Part shown: piece by piece, positions 44,802-53,497 of the stretch
Position numbering within the stretch: position 1 is the stretch's first letter
Layout of the letters: each line of letters opens with the position of its first letter
DNA from: JADCRZ01 sp031399065
GTDB taxonomy: Bacteria; Bacteroidota; Bacteroidia; Chitinophagales; Chitinophagaceae
NCBI GenBank assembly: GCA_031399065.1
Contig: JANNOM010000023.1
Location: 33,620-97,619 of the forward strand
Length of the DNA: 64,000 nt
Direction: 5' to 3'
Program-made: the position numbers and the translations under genes
The notes under the pieces: generated by a model
What the model saw: the letters and a program-made list of their open reading frames with translations, nothing else
Databases searched by the model: none
What the model was told of the DNA's origin: nothing

Positions 44802-46220
44802 ATGTCAGCACAACAGGAATACAGCTTCTTTGGAGCCGTAGAAAAAAGCTTCGATAAGGCCGCACAGTTTACGAACTGGGATCCCGGCATCCTGGAACAG
44901 ATCAAACAATGCAATGCCGTTTACCGGATGCACTTTCCCGTTAAGATAGGCGATAAGATAGAAGTGATCAAAGCCTACCGGGTACAGCATTCGCACCATA
45001 AAACGCCTACCAAAGGAGGTATCAGGTATGCCACCAGCGTAAACCTCGATGAAGTGATGGCACTTGCCGCCCTTATGACGTATAAATGCGCCATCGTGAA
45101 CGTTCCTTTCGGCGGCGCCAAGGGAGGGATCACGATCGATCCAAAAAAATATTCCGCTTACGAACTGGAAAAGATCACCCGCCGTTATACGTCGGAACTG
45201 ATCAAGAAAAACTTTATCGGTCCGGGTACCGACGTACCGGCACCCGATTACGGCACCGGCGAACGCGAAATGGCATGGATACTCGATACCTATATGAGTA
45301 TGCGTCCCGGTGAGATCGATGCGCTGGGATGCGTTACCGGCAAACCCGTTACGCAAGGCGGCGTTCGCGGACGCAGGGAAGCAACCGGGCTGGGTGTATT
45401 TTATGGCATCCGGGAAGTATGTAATATGCCGGCCGTTATGAGTAAACTAGGACTGGCACTGGGCATTAAGGGGAAAACGGTGGTAGTGCAGGGATTGGGT
45501 AATGTAGGGTATCATGCAGCCCGGTTTTTCAGGGAAGGAGGAGCCAAAGTGATCGCACTCGCCGAATATGAAGGAGCCATCTTTAATGCGGAAGGACTCC
45601 ATGAAGAAGAGGTATTTCAGCACAGGAAAAAAACGGGGGCTATCCTCAATTTTCCGGGAGCGACCAATATTTTTAACTCCTCCGACGCGCTTGAACTGGA
45701 ATGTGATATCCTGATACCGGCCGCACTGGAGAATGTTATCAATGGCGAAAACGCTCCTAACGTAAAAGCAAAAATCATAGGCGAAGCGGCAAACGGACCT
45801 TTAACACCCGAAGCAGACGAAGTATTCATTAAAAAAGGAGCCCTCGTAGTGCCGGATATGTATCTGAACGCCGGAGGTGTAACGGTGTCGTACTTCGAAT
45901 GGCTGAAAAACCTTAGTCATGTACGCTACGGCCGACTGGAAAAACGATTTACCGAAAACCTCAATACCGAGATCCTTCAGCAGTTGGAAACACTCACCGG
46001 TAAAAGAGTGAATGAGAAAGAAAAGCTGTTTATACAGCATGGGCCCGATGAAGTGGACCTGGTGTACAGCGGACTGGAAGAAACGATGATTACCGCTACC
46101 CGCGAAATAATGGACCTCTGGGAGGCCAATCCTTCGATACCCGATATGCGTACCGCAGCTTACGTGGTTGCTATCAATAAAGTGGGTACCAGCTATTCGG
46201 AACTGGGGATATTTCCATAA
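44802..46220 (+). CDS. Glu/Leu/Phe/Val family glutamate dehydrogenase
   Basis: 472 residues. Glutamate-binding stretch KTPTKGGIRY, catalytic region CAIVNVPFGGAKGGI with K107, PAPDYGTGEREMAWI, and the nucleotide fold VVVQGLGNVGYHAA. It interconverts glutamate and 2-oxoglutarate with ammonia and NAD(P). The length and sequence fit the GDH branch rather than leucine dehydrogenase, but cofactor choice is not clear. 48 bp after the ccmD-like gene, and followed by a long hairpin. Confidence 0.92.
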   Translation: MSAQQEYSFFGAVEKSFDKAAQFTNWDPGILEQIKQCNAVYRMHFPVKIGDKIEVIKAYRVQHSHHKTPTKGGIRYATSVNLDEVMALAALMTYKCAIVNVPFGGAKGGITIDPKKYSAYELEKITRRYTSELIKKNFIGPGTDVPAPDYGTGEREMAWILDTYMSMRPGEIDALGCVTGKPVTQGGVRGRREATGLGVFYGIREVCNMPAVMSKLGLALGIKGKTVVVQGLGNVGYHAARFFREGGAKVIALAEYEGAIFNAEGLHEEEVFQHRKKTGAILNFPGATNIFNSSDALELECDILIPAALENVINGENAPNVKAKIIGEAANGPLTPEADEVFIKKGALVVPDMYLNAGGVTVSYFEWLKNLSHVRYGRLEKRFTENLNTEILQQLETLTGKRVNEKEKLFIQHGPDEVDLVYSGLEETMITATREIMDLWEANPSIPDMRTAAYVVAINKVGTSYSELGIFP

Positions 46221-46241
46221 TCATAATAAGCTAATGATTTA

Positions 46242-46285
46242 TAACGAGAAGCTGTATCCGAAAAGATCGATACAGCCTCTCGTTA
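46242..46285. terminator. bidirectional hairpin terminator
   Basis: A 17-nt arm at 46242-46258 pairs with 46269-46285 with one mismatch, around a 10-nt loop. A T-rich run (CTTCTTTTTTT) follows on the plus strand. It lies between the convergent glutamate dehydrogenase and HsdR-N genes. Confidence 0.75.
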
Positions 46286-46309
46286 CTAAATACCTTCTTT
46301 TTTTACTAT

Positions 46310-46747
46310 CTATCGCATAACAGGAAGTTCTTCCAGCATCACAAGTCCGTCAGATTTTCTTTCGAAAGCAAAGGTGAAAATACCGTTCGTGATCAACATG
46401 TATTGTACCGGTACCGACATATTATAGCGAACAATTTGTTCCAGTACTTTCCCGTCCAGCGGCACTTCCATCGCTTTGCATTCAATCATCATCCAGGGTT
46501 TGTGACCCTGGTTATAGACCAGGATGTCGAAGCGCTTGATCATTTCGCCCAGCATGATCTGCTTTTCTATGGCTATCAGCGAAGCGGGATATTTTTTTAC
46601 CTGCAACAGGTACTGCAGTATATTTTGTCGTACCCACTCTTCCGGGCTAAGACGGGTCCAGCATTTACGGAACGGATCGAAAATGATTTCTTTACCATTC
46701 TCTTCTTTTATTCTAAATGGGAAAGAAGGAAAATCGATTTTTAGCAT
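46310..46747 (-). CDS. HsdR-N-type nuclease-fold protein
   Basis: 145 residues. PD-(D/E)xK core: FDILVYNQGHKPWMMIECKAM supplies Asp and E-x-K, with EEWVRQNILQYL upstream and LITNGIFTFAFE downstream, matching the type I restriction HsdR N-terminal-like domain. No helicase, methylase or specificity gene is nearby, so it is not a restriction system; such lone proteins are common in Bacteroidota and of unknown role. Nuclease activity is a prediction only. Confidence 0.85.
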   Translation of the reverse strand: MLKIDFPSFPFRIKEENGKEIIFDPFRKCWTRLSPEEWVRQNILQYLLQVKKYPASLIAIEKQIMLGEMIKRFDILVYNQGHKPWMMIECKAMEVPLDGKVLEQIVRYNMSVPVQYMLITNGIFTFAFERKSDGLVMLEELPVMR

Positions 46748-46783
46748 AGAGGAAACTATTCGCTAAATTAGCAGAATAAGTGA

Positions 46784-46797
46784 AGTAAGCACTTACT
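46784..46797. promoter_or_regulatory. inverted repeat before the ABC ATPase gene
   Basis: AGTAAG-CA-CTTACT, a perfect 6-2-6 inverted repeat, 11 bp upstream of the ABC ATPase ATG and in the divergent region with the HsdR-N gene. Resembles TetR-type operators in form; no such regulator is adjacent. Confidence 0.35.
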
Positions 46798-46808
46798 AAT
46801 TTGTCGTT

Positions 46809-48548
46809 ATGCAATCATATCCACTCCTGCGGATCAATCATTTATCGGTCAGTTTCGCGACGGAAAGCGGTGTTGTGCAGGCAGTAAAAGACATATCGCT
46901 GGAAGTAAAAAAAGGAGAGATCGTGGCTATTGTCGGAGAATCAGGTTCCGGTAAATCGGTCACTTCCCTATCCATATTGCAGCTATTGCCCGTACCCCCG
47001 GCAAAATATATACAGGGAGAAATATGGTTCTCTCCCGGCGGCGAAACCCCGGTGGATCTGCTTAGGCTGGATGCTGCACAAATGCTGCCTGTGCGGGGCA
47101 ACCAGGTGGCGATGATCTTTCAGGAACCCATGACCTCCCTCAACCCGGTATTCACCTGCGGCGAGCAGGTATCCGAAGCTATTATACTACACCAGCGTAA
47201 AACCGCCGAAGCCGCCATGCAAAGAACCCTCGATCTGTTTGCCATGGTGAAGCTGCCGGAACCTGCAGACATCTATAGCCGTTATCCCCACCAGTTGAGT
47301 GGAGGGCAGAAACAACGAGTGATGATTGCCATGGCGATGAGTTGCAACCCATCGCTCCTGATCGCCGATGAACCCACTACCGCCCTGGACGTAACCGTAC
47401 AGCAAACAATACTTGCCCTCATAAAAGAATTGCAGTCTCAAACGGGTATGGGAGTGATCTTTATCACCCACGACCTGGGAGTAGTGAAAGAAATAGCCGA
47501 TAAAGTGATAGTAATGTACAAAGGAGAAATCGTGGAGCAGGGAGAATTGCAGCAAATCTATCACCAGCCGGTGCATCCTTATACCCGGGCCCTACTGGCT
47601 TGCCGACCCGCTCTTCATGCCAGGGGCGAAAGGCTGCCCGTGGTAAGCGATTTTATGGGAACCAATCTTTTACCCACAGTTTTAGATAAAGAACCGCTGA
47701 TTGACGAAGCAGTCGGCAAACCCACGGAAAGCAGTGAGAAAGCGGTGATCCGGGATCATAGTCCTGCCTCATTGCTCCGGGCGGAACGTCTTAAAGTATG
47801 GTTCCCGTCTAAAAAGCCGCTTTTCGGAAAACCGGCTTCTTATACAAAAGCAGTGGATGATTTGAGTTTCGACGTATTTGAAGGAGAAACGCTGGGACTG
47901 GTAGGCGAATCGGGATGCGGGAAAAGTACGCTGGGCCGTGCATTACTCAGACTCATAGAGCCAACAGCGGGGAAGATCATCTTCAGGGGAAGAGACCTTA
48001 ATACGATCCGCCCGTCTGAAATGCGGACACTGCGAAAAGACATGCAGCTTATTTTCCAGGATCCCTATTCTTCACTCAATCCATCTTTATCCATAGGGTC
48101 GGCCATCATGGAACCTCTCAAAATACATGGACTCTATGGCAGCGACCGGCAGCGCAGGGAGAAAGTAATGGCATTGCTCGAAAAAGTAAATCTTCAGCCG
48201 GATCATTTTAACCGCTATCCTCACGAATTCTCCGGAGGTCAGCGGCAACGGGCCGTTATAGCCCGGGCACTCGCCCTCAACCCTTCTTTTATTATATGCG
48301 ATGAATCCGTTTCCGCGCTGGACGTCAGCGTGCAGGCCCAGGTACTCAACCTGCTCAACGATCTGAAGAAAGAGTTCGGCTTTACAGCCATCTTTATTTC
48401 ACACGATCTGTCTGTAGTGCGTTATATAAGCGACCGCATTATGGTGATGAGCAAGGGTAAAATAGAAGAAACAGGTACTGCGGAACAGGTATATTACCAT
48501 CCAGCAAGCGATTATACCCGCCGTTTAATAGACGCCATTCCTGGGTAG
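46809..48548 (+). CDS. fused double-ATPase of an oligopeptide ABC transporter
   Basis: 579 residues with two ABC domains joined in one chain, as in YejF/GsiA. Domain 1 (about 8-265): Walker A GESGSGKS, LSGGQKQRV, Walker B LLIADEPTTALD. Domain 2 (about 315-570): GESGCGKS, FSGGQRQRA, and Walker B IICDESVSALD. The peptide-transporter (oligo_HPY) region VHPYTRALLACRP follows domain 1. It powers import of peptides or similar solutes. The permease and binding-protein genes are not adjacent. Confidence 0.94.
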   Translation: MQSYPLLRINHLSVSFATESGVVQAVKDISLEVKKGEIVAIVGESGSGKSVTSLSILQLLPVPPAKYIQGEIWFSPGGETPVDLLRLDAAQMLPVRGNQVAMIFQEPMTSLNPVFTCGEQVSEAIILHQRKTAEAAMQRTLDLFAMVKLPEPADIYSRYPHQLSGGQKQRVMIAMAMSCNPSLLIADEPTTALDVTVQQTILALIKELQSQTGMGVIFITHDLGVVKEIADKVIVMYKGEIVEQGELQQIYHQPVHPYTRALLACRPALHARGERLPVVSDFMGTNLLPTVLDKEPLIDEAVGKPTESSEKAVIRDHSPASLLRAERLKVWFPSKKPLFGKPASYTKAVDDLSFDVFEGETLGLVGESGCGKSTLGRALLRLIEPTAGKIIFRGRDLNTIRPSEMRTLRKDMQLIFQDPYSSLNPSLSIGSAIMEPLKIHGLYGSDRQRREKVMALLEKVNLQPDHFNRYPHEFSGGQRQRAVIARALALNPSFIICDESVSALDVSVQAQVLNLLNDLKKEFGFTAIFISHDLSVVRYISDRIMVMSKGKIEETGTAEQVYYHPASDYTRRLIDAIPG

Positions 48549-48614
48549 TTCAATTTTCCCAGCTTGTTTCGTTAATTTAATGTACCTTCGCACACTTAAA
48601 AATCATGCCGTAAC

Positions 48615-49664
48615 ATGAAGTTATCCCAGTTTAAATTTGATCTCCCTTTAAATCTTATTGCCCAGAATCCATCCAAGAAAAGAGAAGATAGCCGCATGAT
48701 GGTGGTTAATCGCCATACCGGCGAGATGGAAAATAAGCACTTTCGCGATATTCTTGAGTACTTTAACGATAAGGATGTTTTTGTTGTAAATAACACCAAG
48801 GTATTTCCTGCGCGTATGTATGGGCGCAAAGAAAAAACCGGGGCAAAAATAGAAGTGTTCCTCTTGCGCGAATTGAATAAACCCAACCGCCTGTGGGACG
48901 TAATCGTAGACCCTGCCCGCAAGATAAGGGTGGGTAACAAACTCTATTTTGGTGAGGCAGATGAGCTGGTAGCAGAAGTGATCGACAATACCACCAGTCG
49001 CGGTCGTACCATCCGTTTCTTATGGGATGGCACAGAAGAAGAGTTTCGTCAAATGCTGGAAATGCTGGGTGAAACTCCATTGCCCAAATATATCAAACGC
49101 AAACCGGATGAAGAAGATAAAGAGCGTTATCAAACGGTATACGCCAAGCATGAGGGGGCTGTTGCCGCGCCCACGGCGGGTTTGCACTTCAGCAGGGAAC
49201 TGATTAAGAGGCTGGAGATCAAAGGTATCCGTTTCTCAGAAGTGACGCTTCATACCGGCCTGGGCACTTTCCGCCCTATCGAAGTGGAGGATCTTAGCAA
49301 ACATAAGATGGACGCCGAGTATTATAATATTGATGAAGGTGCCTGTAAAATAGTCAATATCGCAAGACAATCAGGCAAAAGGATCTGCTCTATAGGAACT
49401 ACTACCATGCGGGCCATCGAGTCTTCCTTCACCGCTGAAAAACTACTGAAACCTTCAGAAGGCTGGACGAACCATTTTATTCATCCTCCTTACCAGTTTA
49501 ATATAGCGGATTCATTGGTTACTAATTTTCATCTTCCCAAGACCAGTCTGTTGATCATGACCTGCGCTTTTGCAGGATACGACCTGGCCGTAGAGGCGTA
49601 CAAAAAAGCGATTAAGGATAAATACCGTTTCTTCAGTTATGGAGATGCCATGCTGATTATATAA
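48615..49664 (+). CDS. queA: tRNA preQ1(34) S-adenosylmethionine ribosyltransferase-isomerase
   Basis: 349 residues, full length. FDLPLNLIAQNPSKKREDSRMMVV at the start, VVNNTKVFPARM, HEGAVAAPTAGLHF, EVTLHTGLGTFRPI and LVTNFHLPKTSLLIMTCAFAGYD are all QueA blocks. Transfers ribosyl from SAM to preQ1 at the wobble position, making epoxyqueuosine. A -7-like box TACCTTCG lies at 48583-48590, and a 22-bp terminator hairpin follows. Confidence 0.97.
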   Translation: MKLSQFKFDLPLNLIAQNPSKKREDSRMMVVNRHTGEMENKHFRDILEYFNDKDVFVVNNTKVFPARMYGRKEKTGAKIEVFLLRELNKPNRLWDVIVDPARKIRVGNKLYFGEADELVAEVIDNTTSRGRTIRFLWDGTEEEFRQMLEMLGETPLPKYIKRKPDEEDKERYQTVYAKHEGAVAAPTAGLHFSRELIKRLEIKGIRFSEVTLHTGLGTFRPIEVEDLSKHKMDAEYYNIDEGACKIVNIARQSGKRICSIGTTTMRAIESSFTAEKLLKPSEGWTNHFIHPPYQFNIADSLVTNFHLPKTSLLIMTCAFAGYDLAVEAYKKAIKDKYRFFSYGDAMLII

Positions 49665-49672
49665 TGGAAGCT

Positions 49673-49724
49673 CGTTAAAACTAAAAGAGCCCCGATGATT
49701 ACCGGGGTTCTTTTAGTTTTAACG
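49673..49724. terminator. 22-bp hairpin terminator after queA
   Basis: 49673-49694 pairs with 49703-49724 along 22 bp with one G-T, around the loop ATGATTAC. The GC-rich tip (GCCCCG / CGGGGT) and the T-rich descending arm make it a strong, possibly bidirectional terminator. Confidence 0.9.
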
Positions 49725-49841
49725 CGTTATGCCATACTTAATATGCGGCGTTTTAAAAGAAATGGTAATTTGATCTTTATCTGGTATTGTCCAAACAATC
49801 AACCCTTTTACTATCTATCAGTTGAACGTTTATTCAATTTA

Positions 49842-49872
49842 TGCTGACCCATATTCCTGCGATGTTGACCCA
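49842..49872. repeat. paired TGYTGACCCA repeats, possible IS21-type end remnant
   Basis: TGCTGACCCA at 49842-49851 and TGTTGACCCA at 49863-49872, start-to-start 21 bp; on the minus strand GGGTCAACA and GGGTCAGCA. Spaced direct repeats of this kind resemble IS21-family ends in Bacteroidota as I remember them. No transposase is present. The rest of the gap 49725-50020 is A/T-rich with nothing recognised. Confidence 0.3.
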
Positions 49873-50020
49873 CCCTCATAGCGAAGAATAAATTAGAGAA
49901 CTTTTAGTTATCAAAACCATTTATCTTCTAAATCCAAATTTTGTATTTAAATTAAGTTGAAATTTTTGTAACATTTTTTAATTCTCGGTATCTAACGAAG
50001 GAACAATAAAAACAGATACG

Positions 50021-50947
50021 GTGAAATCAATAGTAATATTAATACCCGTTATTTTAATAATTATCGCCGCGCAATCCCAAAGTATCTATAGTAGGACATT
50101 TGGTAATCCGAAAGACAAACCTGTGATATTTCTTCATGGCGGACCAGGTTATAATTGCGCACTTTTTGAGGCCACAACAGCAAAGAAGCTATCTGAAAAT
50201 GGGCTTTATGTGATTGTTTATGACAGGCGCGGAGAAGGGAGGTCAAAAAACGCGCCCGCTAAATTTAATTTCCAGGAAACTTTCGACGACCTGAACATTA
50301 TTTACAAAGAACATCATCTTACGAAAGCGACACTATTGGGGCACAGCTTTGGGGGAGTAATAGCCACATTATACTCAGATAAGTATCCTGAAAATGTAAG
50401 CCAAATTATTCTCATTGGTGCGCCGGTTTCTTTGCAGGAAACGTTTAAAACCATTATCAAATCAAGTAAAGTGTTATACGAAACCAAAAAGGATACGACC
50501 AATTTAAATTATATAGCAATGCTTGAAAATATGGATAAGAATTCTATCGAATATAGTTCGTATTGCTTTGTTCATGCGATGCAAAATGGTTTCTATTCCG
50601 CCAGAAAAATGACGGAGGAAGCAAAAGTCTTATATATTACTTTGAGAAACGATACGTTAGTAAAAAACTATGCCGCTCAAATGAGTTATGAAGCGCCACT
50701 CGGTTTTTGGCAGAATGAAAAATACACGACGATCGATCTTACCTCCACTATTAAACATTTAAGGAGTAAAACAGCCATTTATGGCATTTATGGAAAAGAT
50801 GATGGGCTCTATGGGAGTGAGCAGATTGAAAGTCTCAAAAGTTTAATAGGTAAAGAAAACGTAAAATACTTCGATAACTGTTCGCACAATGTATTTAGTG
50901 ACCAACAGGCAGCCTTTATAGACGTACTTAAAATATGGGTTAAGTAA
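50021..50947 (+). CDS. exported alpha/beta hydrolase (prolyl-aminopeptidase-like)
   Basis: 308 residues from GTG at 50021, with an A-rich leader. Signal peptide (about 1-19). Oxyanion region HGGPGYNC, YDRRGEGRS, nucleophile elbow GHSFGG, Asp in YGKDDGLYG and catalytic His in CSHNVFSDQ. The HGGPG motif is typical of proline iminopeptidase-like hydrolases, but the substrate cannot be told. It lies in a visibly A/T-rich stretch and directly precedes an ECF sigma gene (9 bp), suggesting one transcript. Confidence 0.87.
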   Translation: MKSIVILIPVILIIIAAQSQSIYSRTFGNPKDKPVIFLHGGPGYNCALFEATTAKKLSENGLYVIVYDRRGEGRSKNAPAKFNFQETFDDLNIIYKEHHLTKATLLGHSFGGVIATLYSDKYPENVSQIILIGAPVSLQETFKTIIKSSKVLYETKKDTTNLNYIAMLENMDKNSIEYSSYCFVHAMQNGFYSARKMTEEAKVLYITLRNDTLVKNYAAQMSYEAPLGFWQNEKYTTIDLTSTIKHLRSKTAIYGIYGKDDGLYGSEQIESLKSLIGKENVKYFDNCSHNVFSDQQAAFIDVLKIWVK

Positions 50948-50956
50948 AGATGATTG

Positions 50957-51427
50957 ATGAAATTCGAGGATATTTATACAGTTTATTGGCAGAAAGTGTA
51001 TCGTATCTGTATGGGATATGTGAACGACCATGACTGGGCAAAAGACATTGCCCAGGAAACGTTTATTTCGGTATTTAAACAATTATCCAGCTTTAGAAAC
51101 GAGGCCTCCATTGAAACCTGGATATATAGGATCGCATCCAATCACTGCTTACGGCAGATGGAAAATAAAGGCAAACTTCCAAGGGCAAATTTTCCTGCCG
51201 AAATTTCTAACGAACCGGAATCCGACATCAGGGAAAAATCTGCCTTTTTATACACATGTATCTCTGAATTACCCGAGATAGACCGTATTATTATTTCATT
51301 AGAGCTTGAAAATGTAAAACAAAAAGAAATAGCTTCTATAGTAGGACTATCGGAAACAAACGTACGGGTGAAAATATACAGGATTAAAGAAAAACTAACA
51401 CAAAAATTTAACAGATATGAACGATAA
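50957..51427 (+). CDS. ECF RNA polymerase sigma factor
   Basis: 156 residues from ATG at 50957. Region 2 is at about 6-60 (YWQKVYRICMGYVNDHDWAKDIAQETFISVF, RNEASIETWIYRIASNHCLR), region 4 at about 95-150 (LPEIDRIIISLELENVKQKE, IASIVGLSETNVRVKIYRIKE). It overlaps the next gene by 11 bp, the usual layout for a sigma factor and its membrane-bound regulator. Confidence 0.93.
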   Translation: MKFEDIYTVYWQKVYRICMGYVNDHDWAKDIAQETFISVFKQLSSFRNEASIETWIYRIASNHCLRQMENKGKLPRANFPAEISNEPESDIREKSAFLYTCISELPEIDRIIISLELENVKQKEIASIVGLSETNVRVKIYRIKEKLTQKFNRYER

Positions 51428-52007
51428 TATCGACTTTAAAGATTTGTGGCAGACAAAAGTTACTGAAACCCCTGATATTAAGGAAGTTTATTACTTAATA
51501 AACAAAGAAAAAAAACGGTTGCTTAAAAGGTTAATAGCGACTAATATCATATATTTTTTGACAGCAACATACATAATGGCTATATGGGTATATTATAAAC
51601 CTCAATTGCTTTCAACAAAAATCGGCATTTCAGTAAGCATTTTAGCTATATCAATTTTTATACTTGCACAGAATCAAATGTTGCCCCTTTTAAAAAAAGT
51701 GAACAGCAGTATGACTGTAAGCGATTATGTAGACCAGTTTAATAAAGTACAGCGAAAAGAAAAGTTTCTGCAAACTACCATGATGAACATTTACTTGGTT
51801 TTACTTGCACTCGGTATTTTTATTTACATGTATGAATATGTTGCCAAAACAGTTGTGAGCGTATTATTGACATACGGAATTACCAGCGGGTGGTTTGCAT
51901 TCAATTGGTTTTATCTGCGGCCAAAAACCATTAAAAAGCAGCAGGCTAAAACAAATGATTTAATTGCAAAACTGGAAACTTTTAAAAATCAATTAACTGA
52001 TGCATAA
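51417..52007 (+). CDS. four-span membrane protein, putative sigma-factor regulator
   Basis: 196 residues. A short cytoplasmic N-terminus (FKDLWQTKVTETPDIKEVYYLINKEKKRLLKRL) precedes two paired membrane segments (about 40-58 and 66-84, then 118-138 and 141-160) and a lysine-rich coiled tail. No zinc-binding anti-sigma (HxxxCxxC) motif and no FecR domain. Overlap and co-orientation with the sigma gene suggest it is the anti-sigma partner; that is inference. A/T-rich like the rest of this insert. Confidence 0.75.
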   Translation: MNDNIDFKDLWQTKVTETPDIKEVYYLINKEKKRLLKRLIATNIIYFLTATYIMAIWVYYKPQLLSTKIGISVSILAISIFILAQNQMLPLLKKVNSSMTVSDYVDQFNKVQRKEKFLQTTMMNIYLVLLALGIFIYMYEYVAKTVVSVLLTYGITSGWFAFNWFYLRPKTIKKQQAKTNDLIAKLETFKNQLTDA

Positions 52008-52130
52008 TTATAAATCGATCTCTTAAAAATCAGTAACGATAATATTTATTGCTTTGTGATTACTCACTATCCCAACATCCTCTGTTTGATTTCAAGAATA
52101 ACCTTGGGGCGCGACATAACAAGCTAAATA

Positions 52131-53453
52131 CTATTCCAACCCAAACAAACCACTATTCAGCAATTGCAGGGTTTGTGTCTTATATTTTCCCGGTAGTAAT
52201 ACGGATACATTGTGCCTGCTTCCGCCATAACTAACCATCCGCACCGGCACCGGCTTTAGTGCTTCGAATAGTTTACTTAGGATATCGTTCGTTTGCGCTA
52301 TCTCGTTACCAACGATGGAAACGATCGTCTGGTCTTTATCGACAGTAATGGTACCGAACGGCTCCAGTTCTTTCAAAATGGAAGAAAGATTTACTTCGGT
52401 GTCTATGGTGACCGATACGGCCACTTCGGAAGTGGTGATCATATCTATCGGCGTTCGGTACTTCTCGAATACTTCAAATATTTTTCTTAAGAACCCGTAA
52501 GCCAGCAGCATACGACTGCTTTTAATGTTGATGGCGATAATACCGTCTTTTGCAGCGACCGCCTTTACTCCTACACTGCCAGCCTCCTGTCTGATAACGG
52601 TACCGGGCGCGTCTGGTTGCATGGTATTCAGCAATTTCACCGGCACATTTTTCTGCTGTGCGGGCCAGATACAGGTAGGGTGCAATATCTTGGCACCGAA
52701 GTAAGCCAGCTCTGCCGCTTCTTCGAAGCTGAGTTGCTCGACCGGCACTGTCTTTTTCACCATACGCGGATCGTTATTATGCATGCCGTCTATATCGGTC
52801 CATATTTCACACACTGTGGAATTGCTGGCAGCGGCCACCAGCGATGCAGTATAATCGCTTCCACCGCGTTTGAGGTTGTCTACTTCCCCCTTCGCGTTAC
52901 GGCAGATATAGCCCTGAGTTACAAACAGCGTTTTAGTACTGTATTGTTTCAGTAACTGTGACAGCCTGGAAGTAATAACAGGCAGTTGGGGTTCATCATC
53001 CTGGTCGATGCTCATAAAATCCAATGCAGGCAGCAGGTGGTGATCGATGCCTTTTTCATCCAGGTAGGTAGAAAACAATTTGGTGCTGAGCAGCTCTCCC
53101 TGTGCGAGAATATCTTTATTCAACGCTTCGTTGAATGATATTTTGGTAATGATGTTCAAAAATTCAAAATGCTCACCTACGATACCAGCAGCTTTTTTTA
53201 AAGACTCGGGTGTTTTTACCAGTTCTTTAATAAAAGTGTGGTAATGAGATTCCAGCTTTTCAATAAGCTGTTTGGCTTCGTCCTTATCTCCCTTCGCGAG
53301 CGCTTCACCAATGCCCACCAGCGCATTGGTAGTGCCGCTCAGGGCACTTAATACCACTATCTTCGGATCATTATCACGCGTGATTAGTTCCGATACCTGG
53401 TACATGCGTTCAGGTTTCCCGACACTGGTACCTCCAAATTTCATTACTTTCAT
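52131..53453 (-). CDS. lysC: aspartate kinase, monofunctional
   Basis: 440 residues. Kinase domain (1-275): VMKFGGTSVGKPERM, GEALAKGDKDEA, RGGSDYTASLVAAAS and EIWTDIDGMHNNDPRMVK. Two C-terminal ACT domains (about 300-440) mark it as feedback-regulated. It makes aspartyl phosphate for lysine, threonine and methionine synthesis. No homoserine dehydrogenase part. 44 bp downstream of the Ldh-family gene. Confidence 0.95.
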   Translation of the reverse strand: MKVMKFGGTSVGKPERMYQVSELITRDNDPKIVVLSALSGTTNALVGIGEALAKGDKDEAKQLIEKLESHYHTFIKELVKTPESLKKAAGIVGEHFEFLNIITKISFNEALNKDILAQGELLSTKLFSTYLDEKGIDHHLLPALDFMSIDQDDEPQLPVITSRLSQLLKQYSTKTLFVTQGYICRNAKGEVDNLKRGGSDYTASLVAAASNSTVCEIWTDIDGMHNNDPRMVKKTVPVEQLSFEEAAELAYFGAKILHPTCIWPAQQKNVPVKLLNTMQPDAPGTVIRQEAGSVGVKAVAAKDGIIAINIKSSRMLLAYGFLRKIFEVFEKYRTPIDMITTSEVAVSVTIDTEVNLSSILKELEPFGTITVDKDQTIVSIVGNEIAQTNDILSKLFEALKPVPVRMVSYGGSRHNVSVLLPGKYKTQTLQLLNSGLFGLE

Positions 53454-53497
53454 CTAAATAACTTTTTAGTAAATAACATTCAAAAAAGCACGCGAAG

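Noticed and set aside
44805..45356. 183-aa minus-strand open frame
   Set aside because: Opposite the conserved glutamate dehydrogenase gene; no motifs.
46310..46747. Type I restriction system
   Set aside because: Only the HsdR-N nuclease-like fold is present; no motor, HsdM or HsdS gene is near.
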